Assembly: GCA_028015205.1 (NCBI GenBank) | Contig: CM051518.1 | Coordinates: 33,074,001-33,138,000 of the forward strand | From: Mytilisepta virgata | Taxonomy: Eukaryota > Mollusca > Bivalvia > Mytilida > Mytilidae | Length of the DNA: 64,000 nt | Direction: 5' to 3' | Part shown: piece after piece, positions 1-12,004 of the stretch | How the letters are laid out: the number at the start of each line of letters is the position of its first letter | How positions within the stretch are numbered: position 1 is the stretch's first letter | Program-made: the position numbers and the translations under genes | Notes under the pieces: model-generated | The model's database searches: none | Seen by the model: only the letters and a program-made list of their open reading frames with translations | What the model was told of the DNA's origin: nothing

Positions 1-1152
1 GGATTCTATGCTGTAGTGATTAGTGTACAGGAACCAGGACTACAAAGTTGAGGCACAGGTTAAATTTTCATAGGAATGAAATTTCAAGGATCAAAGAAGT
101 AGGGACATTTTACCCTGCATTTGTTTCAATTCTAGTGTCATTTCTAAAAATTTGTGTAATGCCTGTTCAAAATGTCTCAGGACATAGCCTGGTATGTCAT
201 CTCAAAAGATTTGCTAATAACTAAGAATTTTTCAACATACCTAAATTTTGCAAAAAAATTAGCAAAATTAATGTCTTTAAGACAGTTTTTCAACATGAAG
301 CACACTCAGAACCAACATGATTTTGTTTATGTAAGCGAGTTTGTTTCCTGTCATATGGCAGTAGAATGATTTTGGTTCTGAGTGTCCTTGACAGTTTTCC
401 AAAACACTACCAAATGCTTAGTAATTGAATCAAGTCTCCTCTATACACAACCTTGTGGGCAAAAAATAGAACTTATTAATGATTAAGCATAAAATTTTCG
501 TTTAACATAAAAATGCATTAATTTAAAAAAGTAAGTAATTATTTAAGAATAAGAAATAATGGTTACAGATGATACAAATACAGGGTAAAAGTGGCCATAG
601 TCCTTTGTCTACTATTGTCACTATTTGTAAGGATCATCTCAATAAATCATGCTAGACTATTGGATACGGCTAAGCTGTGATGGATAATGGGAGCTCAACC
701 CACAGAGCTGCCTAGGGCGTCCCTGAGTGGCGGATAGTGAAGACCCTCGCGTTGGGAGTTTCAGGTCATAATCGGGAAGCCTGACCGCGGACTATAGTAG
801 GTAACATGTTTTGATAATGCCACGCTCCCTGCACCCTAAAGACCCCACAGTTGTTTTCGAAATTTTCAGTCTCTCTGCCATAAACTGACGAAATAAGAAT
901 ATATACTATAGTGCGTCAAAATTATGTTTAAAGGCCTCGATTTATTCCAAATAATATCAAAGGAAAGCACCGATTATTTGCTGTCTCAATACTTTTGGTT
1001 TATCAGCACATACAACCATATTTTAGAAAACCGAAGTCTTTATAATTATCACCAGCTTAGTGTATTCTAATAGTTTGGTTCTTTAATGGAAGTGATATTT
1101 AGCAATTAACTGTTTCCCATCAAAGAAAACGAAAGTTTGTTTCCAGCGACAA
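1..1152. other. AT-rich stretch without a recognised gene
   Basis: I see only short chance reading frames here. A GC-richer island at about 660-850 stands out from its AT-rich surroundings and may be a fragment of a mobile element, but I could not match it to anything else in the window. Confidence 0.4.
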
Positions 1153-1156
1153 AGCC

Positions 1157-1805
1157 TTGTAGCAACAACTTTTGTAATAACAGCCGTTTTTGTAAAAAAA
1201 AAATATCGATATAAAATTGCATGAAGTGACACAAGTATCTAATAAAAGTGGTAAATTGTCCACATTTCCGAACATTAATTATCCAAAATTTGTAAAATTA
1301 CAAACAAAAGTTATTACAAAAATGGCAATTTCAACTTTCTTAATGGAGATTGTACTTAATATAACATATATTTTTTATTACAAAAATGGTTGCGATTGAG
1401 ATGTCATCCGCAAACCGTTTTTTTTTTGTAAGAAAATTAGGTTTGTTATATTGACTGAAATCTTGAAATAAAAGTTGAAGCTACCATCTATATGGCAAGT
1501 ATATTCAAAACAGACCTCTTTTTTTCTTATTTGGAAAGATGGAGGAAATGGTTGACATCGCAACCGTTTTTTGTAATAAAAAATATGATATGTTATATTA
1601 AGTACAATCTTTATTAAGAAAGTTGAAATTTTTGTAATAACTTCTGTTTGTAATTTTACAAATTTTGGGTAATTAATGTTGGGAAATATGTACAATTTAC
1701 CACTTTTATTAGGTAATTGTGTCACTTCATGCAATTTTACATCGATATTTTATGTTTTGAAATTTATTACAAAAACGGTTGTTATTACAAAAGTGGTTGC
1801 TACAA
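1157..1805. mobile_element. Foldback (long-inverted-repeat) MITE
   Basis: The element has two long inverted arms, about 1157-1405 and 1548-1805, around a loop of roughly 140 bp. The left end begins TTGTAGCAAC and the right end is its near-perfect reverse complement. The element is flanked by the 4-bp direct repeat AGCC at 1153-1156 and 1806-1809, which looks like a target-site duplication. Because the arms are inverted copies, the same peptide-like reading frame appears on both strands, so I do not treat these frames as genes. No transposase is present, so the element is non-autonomous. I cannot assign a superfamily from the termini. Confidence 0.75.
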
Positions 1806-2178
1806 AGCCTAGTAACTGATGTTTGCCTAATCCTTTTCAAAATCTTCAACGAGCAAGGAGCCTAGCCTTCTTCAACTCATGGCCCCGCTTTCTGTATTTC
1901 TATCATACAACCCCCTCTTTCCGGAAAGTCAGTTGACTACTCTGTCCTCTGTGGGAGAAACCCCGTGTCCATCACAGGCACGTGCACTTACGTCTGCAAA
2001 TAATACGATCGGTCGAATGGCAATCTAGAGAAAGGCTTACAGCACTGTGGTAAGTTGATCATTTTGCGATTCAAAAATATTACTTGTACAAGCTTTCTGA
2101 CAGTTAAGATTTATGATATTGTAGTAACTCTAATACATTTTATAATTAAACTGAATTGAACTGAATTTGTATTTGTTT

Positions 2179-2418
2179 CTTGAGTTGCAGTTTTACGCCG
2201 TTTTCAACACATTTGGCTATTTTGCGGCGGCCAGTTTTTATTGGTGGAGGAAGCCGGAGTACCGGAGAGAACCACCGATCTTCGGTAGGAAAATTGGCAA
2301 TCCTTGTCAATTAAGATCGGTGTCGAACACACCCCGCCAGAGGTGAGATTCGAACTCACAACCTCAGTATTAACAGGCTAGTGATCATTAGTAGTAATGA
2401 CCAACTACCTAGGCCGCC
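2179..2418 (-). mobile_element. tRNA-derived SINE, minus strand, 5' damaged
   Basis: This is the reverse-complement copy of the SINE at 21928-22196. Both share the GAGTTCGAATCTCACCT-type B box, the linker with GACAAGGATTGCCAATTTT, and a conserved tail with CTCCGGCTTCCTCCACCAA. The A-box end of this copy is shortened compared with the other, so it is probably transcriptionally dead. The family name cannot be fixed without a repeat library. Confidence 0.8.
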
Positions 2419-2495
2419 GTCTTTTGGTGAAGATGGCGATTTACAACAATGTATATGGTCTTGACATACATTTATTTTACTAAGCATGGTGCTTT

Positions 2496-3350
2496 TTAGC
2501 TCACCCAAAGGACCATTTGAGCTATTGCCACCATTTTTGCGTCCTTCATCAATCGTCCTTCCTCGTAAAATCAAACCACTGCATGAATTTTGACCAAACC
2601 TTGATGGAACAGACCTTTGTGGACCTCTTTCAAAACTATTTTCATGGGTTTACACCTTCAACAAATCAAAAAGTTACTAAAATTAGAAATAAAAATATAT
2701 ATGTATATTAAAAATCCTCCCCTCTGAAACTATTGTGGCGATTGACACCAATCGTTGGTTAATGGGTCTTTAGGTGGTTCTTTGTCCGTTGGTCCACTCC
2801 TCCAACCACTATATAGAGGTGAAGTTCTTTGACTACAGAACGATAAAGGAAATGGCCACCTTTACTAACAACAGAATAAACCAGCAAAAATGTTCGAAAT
2901 CTCCGACGAAATTACCAGGGCAGTAATGGAGTCTAAACATTAATGAAATGCTCCCTTTTCAAAATTTTGTCTGGAACTCGGGACCTCTAACCAATATGAT
3001 CGTTTTAATAAAAAGTTGAACAATCGGCATAAAGGTATATTTAAAATCCTCTCTTGAAATTAATAGGGCAATTGAGACCAAATATTCATGAAATGGTCCT
3101 TAAGTGATCCTCTTTCAAAACAGTGTTCTGACCTCCGATCAATATTGCCACTGTTGCTGAAAACAGAAAAATCAGCCAAAAAAATCTTTTGAAATCACCT
3201 CTGAAACTACTTAAGCAATTGAGACCTGACATTGATGAAATGGCCCTAATGTGGTTCTCTTCTAAAACTGTGTCCATCTTTCCATGCAGATCTTGAACCC
3301 GTGCGGCCACTGTTACTGAACAAAAATCAGGAAAAAACACTGATTGGAAT
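2496..3350. mobile_element. Non-autonomous Helitron-like element with about 160-bp tandem core
   Basis: The left end carries a hairpin of the form TTAGCTCACC...GGACC...GAGCT, followed by a GCGTCCTTCATCAATCGTCC-like stretch. About five degenerate units of 155-170 bp follow, each with variants of 'tctgaaactattgtggcaattgagacc' and 'atgaaatggtcct'. The same terminal hairpin occurs in reverse at about 47,850 and 53,490 and near 15,830, but with different core units. I read this as the bivalve tandem-core (pearl/Helitron-like) class; the Helitron link is an inference. Confidence 0.55.
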
Positions 3351-3479
3351 TGTCTTTCAAATATATAGCAATTTCCTTTTATGGCCTTTGGATAGCAAAT
3401 AAAACCAAGGTAGCTTCTAGTTCATTTTTACTTTGGTGTTTAAAGCAAGAAGCCACTAAATAATATAAAAACTATACAG

Positions 3480-4562
3480 AGGCAGTCGGAAACGACAGCT
3501 ATCCCCGCACTCCCCACATTTGTATCCCCGTGACCTTTTCCACGATTATACCTTTGAATACAGGCCCACATTTTGGAAAATTAAAATTCTAAAACCTTAT
3601 TGCACATCTGCATACAGTGTATGACAATACTGTATAGAAATAAAATGTATAAAATGAAAAATGAAAGAAAACTTTCAGTAACCCACTTATAATTCCCAAT
3701 TTTTTAAATTCGACCCCTAAAGGCCCCAGTTTTTGAAAATCACAATTCTAAAACCTTATTGCACATCTATATACAGTGCGTGACCATACCGTTAAGAAAT
3801 TAAATACATAAAATGAAAAACGGAAGAGGAGTTTAGGTCACAAGCTTAAATTCCCAATTTTCAAAATTCAACACCTGTGGGTCCCGAGTTCTGAAAATCA
3901 AAATTCTAAAACCTTACTGCGCATCTACATATAGTATGTAAAAATCCTTTATATAAATTAAATACATAAAATGAAAATGAAAGAGGAGTTAAGGTCATAA
4001 GCTTAAATTCACAATTTTCACAATTCTACCCTTGTGGACCCCAATTTTAAAAAATCTAAATTCTGAAACCTTATTGCGGATGTAGATACGGTATGTGATA
4101 AAACTGTATAGAAATTAAATGCATAAAGTCAAAAATGAAAGATGAGTTTAGGTCACAAGCTTCAATTCCTAATTTTCGAAATTCGATCCCTTTGGGCCCC
4201 AATTTTTAAAAATCGAAATTCCAAAACCTTATTGCGCATCCACATACAGTATGTGACAATACTGTATAGAAATTAAAGCATAAGACGAAAAATGTATGAG
4301 GAGTTTAGGTCACAAGCTTAAACTTCCTATTTTTTAAATTCGACCCATGTGGACCCCAATTTTTAAAAATCAAAATTCTAAAACGTTAGTGCGCATCTAC
4401 ATACAGTTTATGACAATACTGTATAGAAATTAAATGCGTGAAATTAAAAATGAACGAGGAGTTCTAGAGATAAGATTATCTAACGGACGGACTGACAGAC
4501 GGACTACAGACAGACGAACCGATTACAAATATCCCCGAACTTCATTCGAAGTGCTGGGATAA
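3480..4562 (+). mobile_element. Tandem-core repeat element, about six 158-bp units
   Basis: The marker 'ttctaaaaccttattgcgc' recurs near 3588, 3748, 3903, 4058, 4216 and 4376, giving a period of 155-160 bp. The array ends with a CGGACGGACTGACAGACGG stretch and a short palindrome built on CCCCGAACTT...AGTGCTGGGATAA. The same family lies in reverse at 29291-30165 and 38528-39190, with a decayed copy near 53,500. There is no coding capacity. The layout matches pearl-type bivalve elements with a satellite-like core. Confidence 0.7.
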
Positions 4563-6780
4563 TAACGTTCGTTTTTCTTTCTGGAACAGATCAGTCCCCA
4601 TGGTGTCTTCTGGTTTAAGTTTTCATACAGTACTGCAGCTGTTTACAGTATAAACGGTAGAAATCTAGTACAATTTGTGTCTGTACTTGACATTTGTAAT
4701 GCCATTATCAGTCATGCATAATTATAAAAACTAATTTTTTAATATAAATCACAAGAATGAAAGGAAAAAGGTAATAACTTCCACCTGCTGCCCTTATTGT
4801 ACGATTATTATATCTCATGTTATTACAACTTGTGTGTTTTTTTCATAAACATGAAGAGGGTGTCATTAATAAACTTATCTCTACTGTTTTGAACCGCATT
4901 AATACACAAAACTTATAAGATATTCTGATATTTTCAAATCTTACCTTTATTAGAATTGAACATATATTTACCCTTAAGAGTTGAAGCCAAAATAACAGAC
5001 ATAAACAAAACAAGAACGTACAACATTCAAACATAATCAAATCATATTTATACCCTAGTGAAGTCCACCGTCATCAGTTGCCAAGACCTTTCTGATAAAT
5101 GGACAAACAAACGGCTAAAAGTCTGTTAAAAGAGTTTGTCTTTATTTAACTGATCAAAATTTTGTCGATAATTTTGAAATTTGCATAAAAGTATTTTCTA
5201 AATTTGGAGTTAAGAGATACATATTTAAATAGAACTATAATGAGTTTAGGGTTCTAGGATATACTCATTCTTTTAATACAAAAATAGTTTGTAAATTTCG
5301 TCAAGAGAGTTAAATTTATCAAAAAAAATTCTTTCCTCAGTTTTATCTTGATCCCTTTTGAAATTTTTTTTTTTTTAATATCTAAAGATTGTATTTCATT
5401 TATATCTATATTAGTGCTTTTACGAATATTTCTGACAAAATCAATCCTTCATCATCTAAGTTTGGTTAGACTGAATGCATCAAATAGAAGTGCATTATTC
5501 ACTCATCAGAAATTCTAGCTCAATACTTAAGAGTGAAATTTTATATACAGTCTAATGGATAACTACCTCCTAAGGTTCTAGCTGTAAATTTAATAGATTT
5601 TCATGCCTAATGAAAATAGAATTTTACAAAGAAAGACATTTTTTTTTTAAATAAAATTTCAAATTAACTTTTCAACATTACTAGCGTCTATGGCTGCTAT
5701 ATATAAAATAAAATTTGATTTTTTTTAATTGTTCTACTCTGAGATTATAAAATTTTTCATAGAATTCAAGTATCAAATTTAAGAATTGGCTGTACTAATG
5801 ATTAAAATGACTTCCTATGTATTTGAATTGGAAGGATTTGAGCATTTTTACCTTCTTTGATAACTCTTTATGCATGCGAGTTAAAAAAAAATAGCAGTTG
5901 TTTCAATGATACTTCCCAAATATATTTAACTTTTAAAAATTCTATTTCAACTTCTCACCAATGTTAAAAGTATCTAAATTATTCAAAGATTTGTTTAATT
6001 ATTAGCATTTAATTTCCCCAGCGATTTCTGTAATCCTACGGGCCTCTCTGATCAAAGAACAATATGCTCTCTAAACAGCCACTGCTATAAAAAATGTCAG
6101 AAGATTATTACCGTTAATAGTCAACTGAACTTGCATTATTCCTGTTACAACTAGATTCAGCTTTAAATGATATATATGTATACATACCACTTAAATTGTC
6201 CATTTTCCGGGAATATCAATGGACTTAACATTCAATCAATACCTCTTTATTCTTTATTTGTAAATAATTATTGCCTTTTCGAATGTTTTGATGCCTTTTA
6301 AAAAATGTACACGAGACCTGATATTTCTTTACCTGTGAGCGATTCATTACATTTTGTGAAAAATATAACATCACAAGCAAATGTGAAATGCTACGCGGGT
6401 TATTTAGTGTGCACCAAGTGACTGAAGTTATTTCTTCAAAGACTGAAAAAAAAATTACAGTCAATCCTTCAATGTATTGGAATAACTTTTCAATATAAAA
6501 AAAACTTTAAGATAAGTCTGTAGAATGTAGCTATAGTTAATATTATAAAAAAAAAATGGTTTCAAACATTTTGGAGTTTTTCCTATTTATAACTTCTCTC
6601 TTAATTGTTAGTATTTCGTCCTTTCTACGTGTAAGCGAAATGGGAATCAAATTAACCATAATGCGTGAAATCCAATGTTATTTACATGCAATTAACGAAT
6701 GAAAGGATTTGGTTTGATACTGGACTTAACCATGCAAGATTATGCTAATGGACAATATATAGACTGACATAAGGCAATAA
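4563..6780. other. AT-rich stretch, no gene seen
   Basis: This stretch has very high A+T with many homopolymer runs. Reading frames longer than 60 codons do occur (4843-5040 and 6225-6464, both minus). They show no domain, no believable splice pattern and no similarity to other parts of the window. Confidence 0.5.
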
Positions 6781-6782
6781 CC

Positions 6783-8887
6783 CTAAAATCCGTAAAGAAG
6801 AGGACAAATATACCTAAGGAGCAAAGCAATAAAACGCAATCCATTAGACAAACAAACCCGGGAAGACAATTGAACAAACAGAAGCACAACAAATAAACAC
6901 TGAAAACAAAAACAAAAAAACAAAAATGAACAACACGAACTTCTATAAAAACCAGGAGTGAACTCAGGTGCCCCGGAAGGGTAAGTAGTTCCTGCCCCGT
7001 ATACGACACCCGTCGTGAAGTTCAACAAAGTCAATCCGGTGGTAGTCACAAATCGGTGGAGGTACATGAAATGGTACGACAGTGGGAACAGGTCCAACAT
7101 CATCTTAGATATTGGAACACTGTAACGGTCAATCAATTCGTGGTGACAACCAAAGAATTTCCTAAGTGATGACATCAACTTGTCCCTGGTAAACCCATGG
7201 TTAAGAAACTTTTGAGAGAGCAGTAATCTTCTTTGTCGAAAGTCATGGTAACTCACGCATGCCCTTGAACTCGAATGTCTAATATGTTTGTAAGCTGAGA
7301 AACGTAGACGCCATATGCAGGCGATGCTGGTATATTGCTACTCGAGAAGGGAAAGTTAACAATAGGAAAGTCGAAGTCATAACGTTTGTCATAAAGTTTT
7401 GTCTTCAAATGTCCCTCGTTGTCGATTTCAAGAAACAAATCCAAATATGAAACTGACTTCGATATATCTGTAGTACGCTTAATTTCAAGCTCACTTGGGT
7501 AGATGAGATGTAGAAAGTCTTGGAATGTATCGTTATACAACAAAACACGTCATCTATATACCGAAAAGTGAAATTAAAAGATTGGGCTAGTTTCTTTCTG
7601 TTTTTACGTAGTAGCCCGTGAATAAAGTCCGCTTCATATGAGTACAGAAACAGATCGGCGAGGAGAGGACCACAGTTGGTTCCCACTGGAATGCCGATTG
7701 TTTGTTGAAAAATTCGACCGCCAAATTCAAACAAAAATACTGTCTATGAGAAAATCTATATGTTTGTAATTTCTTCTTCAGATTACTTTTTGTCAGAATC
7801 ATAGTGGTTCTTAACGAAATAATCTTTTTCTCTACCTAAAACCAGAAATTTATACCTGCGTGTGTCATTTTTCTTGAAAAAAATTGATGAACCAGTTGTT
7901 TCAATCGGTATTTTAATTGAGAATGCGGTATGGTTGTACAGGGTGTAGAGAAGTCGAATGTTTTTGCCCTGTTGCATCTAGCCAGAGATTTTGATTTTAG
8001 ATATTGTAGTAAATTTTCTGAGTTTTTAAGAATCCACATCTGATTGACTCCTCTTGTGGAATATGATGTTTCACAGTAATTCTGAAGGCCCTCTTTAATA
8101 ACTGTCATTATGAATGTTAAAATCTTTGAAAGAGGTTTTCTAGAGCAAATAGCCGACCCAGCAATGTACCTTTGTTGAAACGGATTCTTATGTAGTTTAG
8201 GAATCCAATAAAGAGCAGGAAGGTCCATTTCTTCAACCTTTGTAGAAATGCCAAAGGAATGAAGAACGGTCTTGTGGTTATCAAGGACTTCCTGCTTAGT
8301 GAGTGTGGTTGGTGTATAAGTTTTGTTACCCGCAGGTTATCTATTCCCAACTCGTTTCTAAGACACCCAAAATAATAGTTCTTGCAGACAAAAACGATGT
8401 TATTGGGAGCTTTGTCAGCTGGGACAACTACATATTTGTCATGGAGGCGAGTCAAGTTTTCAACAACCTTAGGGTCTTTAAATATAGATTTAGCTTTAGT
8501 GCTCATAGACCGTTGGAGGTTTTTAATTCGGATTTGTATCATTGATCTTATAGCCTTCACCCACTCCGAAAGTGTGTCAGCAGGTTCCTGTTCCTTTGAA
8601 GACCATTTTTTGGCATAGTCCTCAACAGAATCCATTAGCAATTTGAAATTATATTTCCAATTAATTGGCTGAGGTTCTCGGTATTTGGGGCCTTTAGCTA
8701 GCATATTTTTTAGCTTTTGATTATCAACTAGATTGAGATACCCAGTGATTACATTACCCACAGGACTATAATTGAATGGAGATGTCGAACAGGAGCAGTC
8801 AAGGGGTTTAGACTTGAGGTCATCGGAATTAAGGTCCCGCAATGCCCGTTTGTAATTAAAATCTTTGAAAGAGGTTTTGTAGAGCAA
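6783..8887 (-). pseudogene. Decayed Penelope-like / non-LTR reverse transcriptase
   Basis: Read on the minus strand, overlapping frames give an N-terminal region with KYVVVPADKAPNNIVFVCK. Next come a fingers region with YWIPKLHK and SRKPLSKILTFI, the motif KTFDFSTPCTTIPH, the palm motif QTIGIPVGTNCGPLLADLF, the catalytic box FRYIDD, and a thumb region with ASPAYGVYVSQL and RKFFGCHHELIDRY. These appear in the right order for one reverse transcriptase but lie in at least three frames with internal stops, so the gene is dead. The LPK-HK motif and the YIDD box fit the Penelope-like group, though a related retroelement class is possible. No GIY-YIG endonuclease was seen. Confidence 0.8.
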
Positions 8888-9092
8888 TTAGCTGACCCGG
8901 TCCATTTTTTCACCCTTTGTAGAAATGCCAAAAGGAATGAATAACGATCTTGTGGTTATCAAGGAATTCCTGTTTAGTGAGCGTGGTCGGTGTATAAGTT
9001 CGGTTACTCGCAGTGTTATCTATTACCAACTCGTTTCTACGACACTCAAAATAATATTTCTTGCAGACAAAAACGATGTTATTGGGGGTTAA
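8853..9092 (-). pseudogene. Fragment of a second reverse transcriptase copy
   Basis: This stretch repeats, with substitutions, the sequences at about 8122-8160 and 8221-8410 of the adjacent element, skipping the 60 bp between them. It therefore comes from a second copy in the same orientation, internally deleted and joined to the 5' side of the first. It encodes the region around the ADKAPNNIVFVCK motif only in part. Tandem head-to-tail copies are common for Penelope-like elements, but independent insertion cannot be excluded. Confidence 0.65.
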
Positions 9093-9512
9093 TCTGTCCT
9101 GTATGAAGGTCGAAAGAAATGTTTAATTTGCCTCATCTATCGTAATTCTATTGATTTACTTGTTTGATAAGATACATACTTCTAGCGTTTTTCACACAGT
9201 TTTCAGAGTTTATCAAATATTTGCTTCTTTCATTTTTTTTATCTTAAAATGCAGATGGATCAGTTTCTTGAGATCGTGGAGGCGTGCGCACTTTGGCCTT
9301 CTTATTTCTCTCAAGCTTTAGTCGCCATTCCTTTAGCCTGACACCAACTGTTACAAATAAAGGTCAAATAACTACTTGATTCACGTTTTATGTTTGTAAA
9401 AAAATAATTATTCCCCATAAAATTGTTAAGGTAGTACAAGACAACATAATCCCTTATACAATCAAGATTAATTCAGCTGATTACCTTTAACATGTCTTCT
9501 TCTAAAATTTAG
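9093..9512. other. Upstream region of the repeat-protein gene
   Basis: No gene is seen. This stretch lies between the retroelement remains and the TATA box at 9514, so it is the most likely place for proximal regulatory sites of the secreted repeat-protein gene. I recognise no specific site. Confidence 0.3.
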
Positions 9513-9513
9513 T

Positions 9514-9520
9514 TATAAAA
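9514..9520 (+). promoter_or_regulatory. TATA box of the PGNGYGR-protein gene
   Basis: TATAAAA sits about 65-70 bp upstream of the ATG at 9585, which leaves room for a 5' leader of about 40 nt. The duplicated copy near 55,245 starts downstream of this point and has no equivalent. Confidence 0.6.
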
Positions 9521-9584
9521 AGGGTAGCTACAGCTGAAGTTTTATACCAAAAAACTGACATCGTTCTCGTCAACCCAATTCACG

Positions 9585-9596
9585 ATGAAAGTCACT
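9585..9596 (+). CDS. Exon 1 (four codons) of secreted PGNGYGR-repeat protein
   Basis: The exon reads ATG AAA GTC ACT and is followed at once by the strong donor GTAAGT. This gives MKVT, which completes a signal peptide when joined in phase 0 to the exon starting at 13664: MKVTILFLFVVFVVGYS. The evidence is the TATA box at the expected distance, the A-rich start context (CACGATGAAAG), the consensus donor, and the fact that exon 2 opens with a hydrophobic run that lacks its own ATG. Such tiny first exons are common in genes for secreted proteins. Transcript data would settle the join. Confidence 0.7.
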
Positions 9597-9999
9597 GTAA
9601 GTATATTATATATAGGTCGATACTGCTGAACATCAGTTAAAAATGTGAAATCATATTGATAAGTTTTGTAGTTATTCCGTACAGCAACTGTTACAGTATA
9701 TCAAATATATTTTTCGTTTGCAATGAACTTTTTGGATCTGATTCACTCTTGAAAAATGTTCAAATAACCATTCTTTAATTTTGAAGCTGAAATCGCAGTT
9801 TTAAAGCTTTGTAAATTTGAAGTATAATTAAGTCTCCCAAACGAAGTGGGAGATTTATAGATTTTTATTTGCGATGTTGAAAGTTCAATGTTTCTAGATC
9901 TGCCTAATACTATTCATTTTTTTGACGGGGCTCACTGAGACGTATAATGAGCAGTTCAAAGAGAAAAAGTCTACGAGAGTGACCAATAACCATCTCATA

Positions 10000-11340
10000 T
10001 CATATATTTTATTATACACCGTGACAACACCTATTAAATGACATATACCTCGTTCTTCTAGGGTGGTCATCTCCAACCCCAAAGTCGATAATTTTGAAAA
10101 ATTTCATGTGAAATTAAAATCCATAGCTTTAAATAATATATTTTATTATCGTCCGTAACAAGACGCATTAAATGACATATACCTCATTCTTTCAGTAGGG
10201 TGATCCTCACCCCCATAAATCAATAAATATCTCATAAACCATTAAAATGCCTACCCCTGAACCAAATATATTTTCTTATTCCCCGTGGTAAGACGCACCA
10301 AATGACACATACCTCGCTTCCCCATGGGGTAATCACCACTCCCATCAAATCAATAATGTTCAATTATCTCATAAACCGTTAAAGTCCCCACACCTTAACC
10401 ATATATTTTCTTATTCCCCATGGTAAGACGCACCAAATGACACATACCTCGCTTCTCCTGGGGGTTATCACCACTACAATCAAATCAATAATGTTCAATT
10501 ATCTCATAAACCGTTAACGTTCCCACACATAAACCATATATTTTCTTATTCCCCATGGTAAGACGCACCAAATGACACATACCTCGCTTCCCCATGGGGT
10601 TATCACCACTCCAAACAAATCAATAATGTTCAATTATCTCATAAACCGTTAAAGTCCCCACACTTAAACCATATATTCTCTTATTCCCCGTGGTAAGAGG
10701 CACCAAATGACACATACCTCGCTTCCCCAGGGGATTATCACCACTCCCATCAAATCAGTAATGTTCAATTATCTCATAAATTTTCGATGGTCAAGCGCGA
10801 CATCATAATGAAGAAACGGCACTGAGAGCGATGCGTATAAACAATACCGTGAATCCCCTTTAAATGATACATACATTATACCTCATTACTCAATGGGCGT
10901 CATTCTCGCCCCCATAAACCTATTATCTTGAATTATATAAAAATTAAAAATCTGTAAGAAACCCGAGACCTAAACCGTATATTTTCTTATTCCCCATAAC
11001 AACACACATGAACTAATATATATACCTCATTTACCAAAGGGTTCATCCCCATCCCTTATTAATTATCTCGTAAAGCATTAAAATTCCTGCCCCCAAATCA
11101 TATATTTTCTTTTTCCCCATGATAAGACAATCAGATAAAAACCTAACGCCCTCACCAAAAAAGGGGGGGTCATCCTCGCCCCTCAAATCAATATTTTTTT
11201 TAAAAATTATTTCAAAATCCGTAAAAATGTTTATCCCTTTAACATGTTTTAATACACCATGTTCAAACCTCATAAACCATTTAACTCTATACCCCGTAAC
11301 CGTCCGTTTTTGTCTGTTATCGTTTTTGAGATATAAGGTG
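10000..11340. repeat. Tandem array, about eight 134-bp units (copy A)
   Basis: Each unit carries 'ttattcccc..ggtaagacgcaccaaatgacacatacctcg' followed by 'ggggttatcaccactcc'. Unit starts fall near 10012, 10142, 10275, 10410, 10545, 10680, 10985 and 11110. The central units are much more alike than the edge ones, as expected of recent internal expansion. A unique stretch (about 10,783-10,870) interrupts the array. The array lies inside intron 1. Copy B has only about six units. Confidence 0.8.
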
Positions 11341-11479
11341 TAGCGCTAATTTTTGAAACATTGGAATTGATGAATGTTTTAAAATGAAAAGATACTGTAG
11401 ATTTCTATCTTTTAAGGTTTCCAAAATAAAAGGGTAAAATTTATAAGTTCATTGATGCTTACCCCATATCCTTACATTT

Positions 11480-11785
11480 TTATATGTATATTGAATTTTG
11501 CCTCGCCCTTACGCAAATTAATGAAAATGAAAGAAAAATCCTGTTGTTATTGACTGCAGTGGGTAAAAGGTCGACAAGGTCACTTACTAAGAGAAGAAAT
11601 TTTGTTTCAGGATGATATATATCAAAAGATGACACTGATTTCGTTCTGCGATTTCGCGCGTGTGTTATAGCGTAATTTTTAAATTCTGTAAACACGTCCA
11701 TCTCAAATTTTAATGTAAATACATGTATATTTCTGTTAACCCGTTCAATGCATTTTTGCAGGGTATTGCACCTGGCCGGGTACAA
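11480..11785 (-). other. 101-codon open frame kept intact in both duplicate copies
   Basis: The minus strand holds an open frame of 101 codons starting MYPARCNTLQKCIERV, antisense within intron 1. Its partner at 56,944-57,249 differs by three nucleotides in 306. All three differences change the amino acid, so there is no sign of purifying selection on the protein. I recognise no domain. It could be a mobile-element fragment, a conserved noncoding element, or a gene too young to judge. Confidence 0.3.
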
Positions 11786-12004
11786 TGACTGTCCAGTTCG
11801 GTTTTTTTTTCTTATTTGTAGGTGTTCTTGTGTTAAAAAGAAATTGCTTTATAGATAGCAACTCTTGTTTTTTATAATTAATGTGGTGTTTTATCTTTTA
11901 ATTATTTTATTTTCTGTCCTTACATTATATTGTAGATTTAATATAATATTGATACAATGAAGACATCAATTTATCAGACACAATATGTAACAATAGATAT
12001 TATT

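Noticed and set aside
1217..1734. Two similar peptides starting MHEVTQ on opposite strands
   Set aside because: They are the two inverted arms of one foldback element, not genes.
5440..5520. Hammerhead core (CTGATGAGTG on the minus strand)
   Set aside because: A short GTG/CAC stem is possible, but the GAAA that must follow is missing.
10000..11340. CRISPR array
   Set aside because: The repeats are long, adjacent and imperfect without unique spacers, and the genome is clearly eukaryotic.
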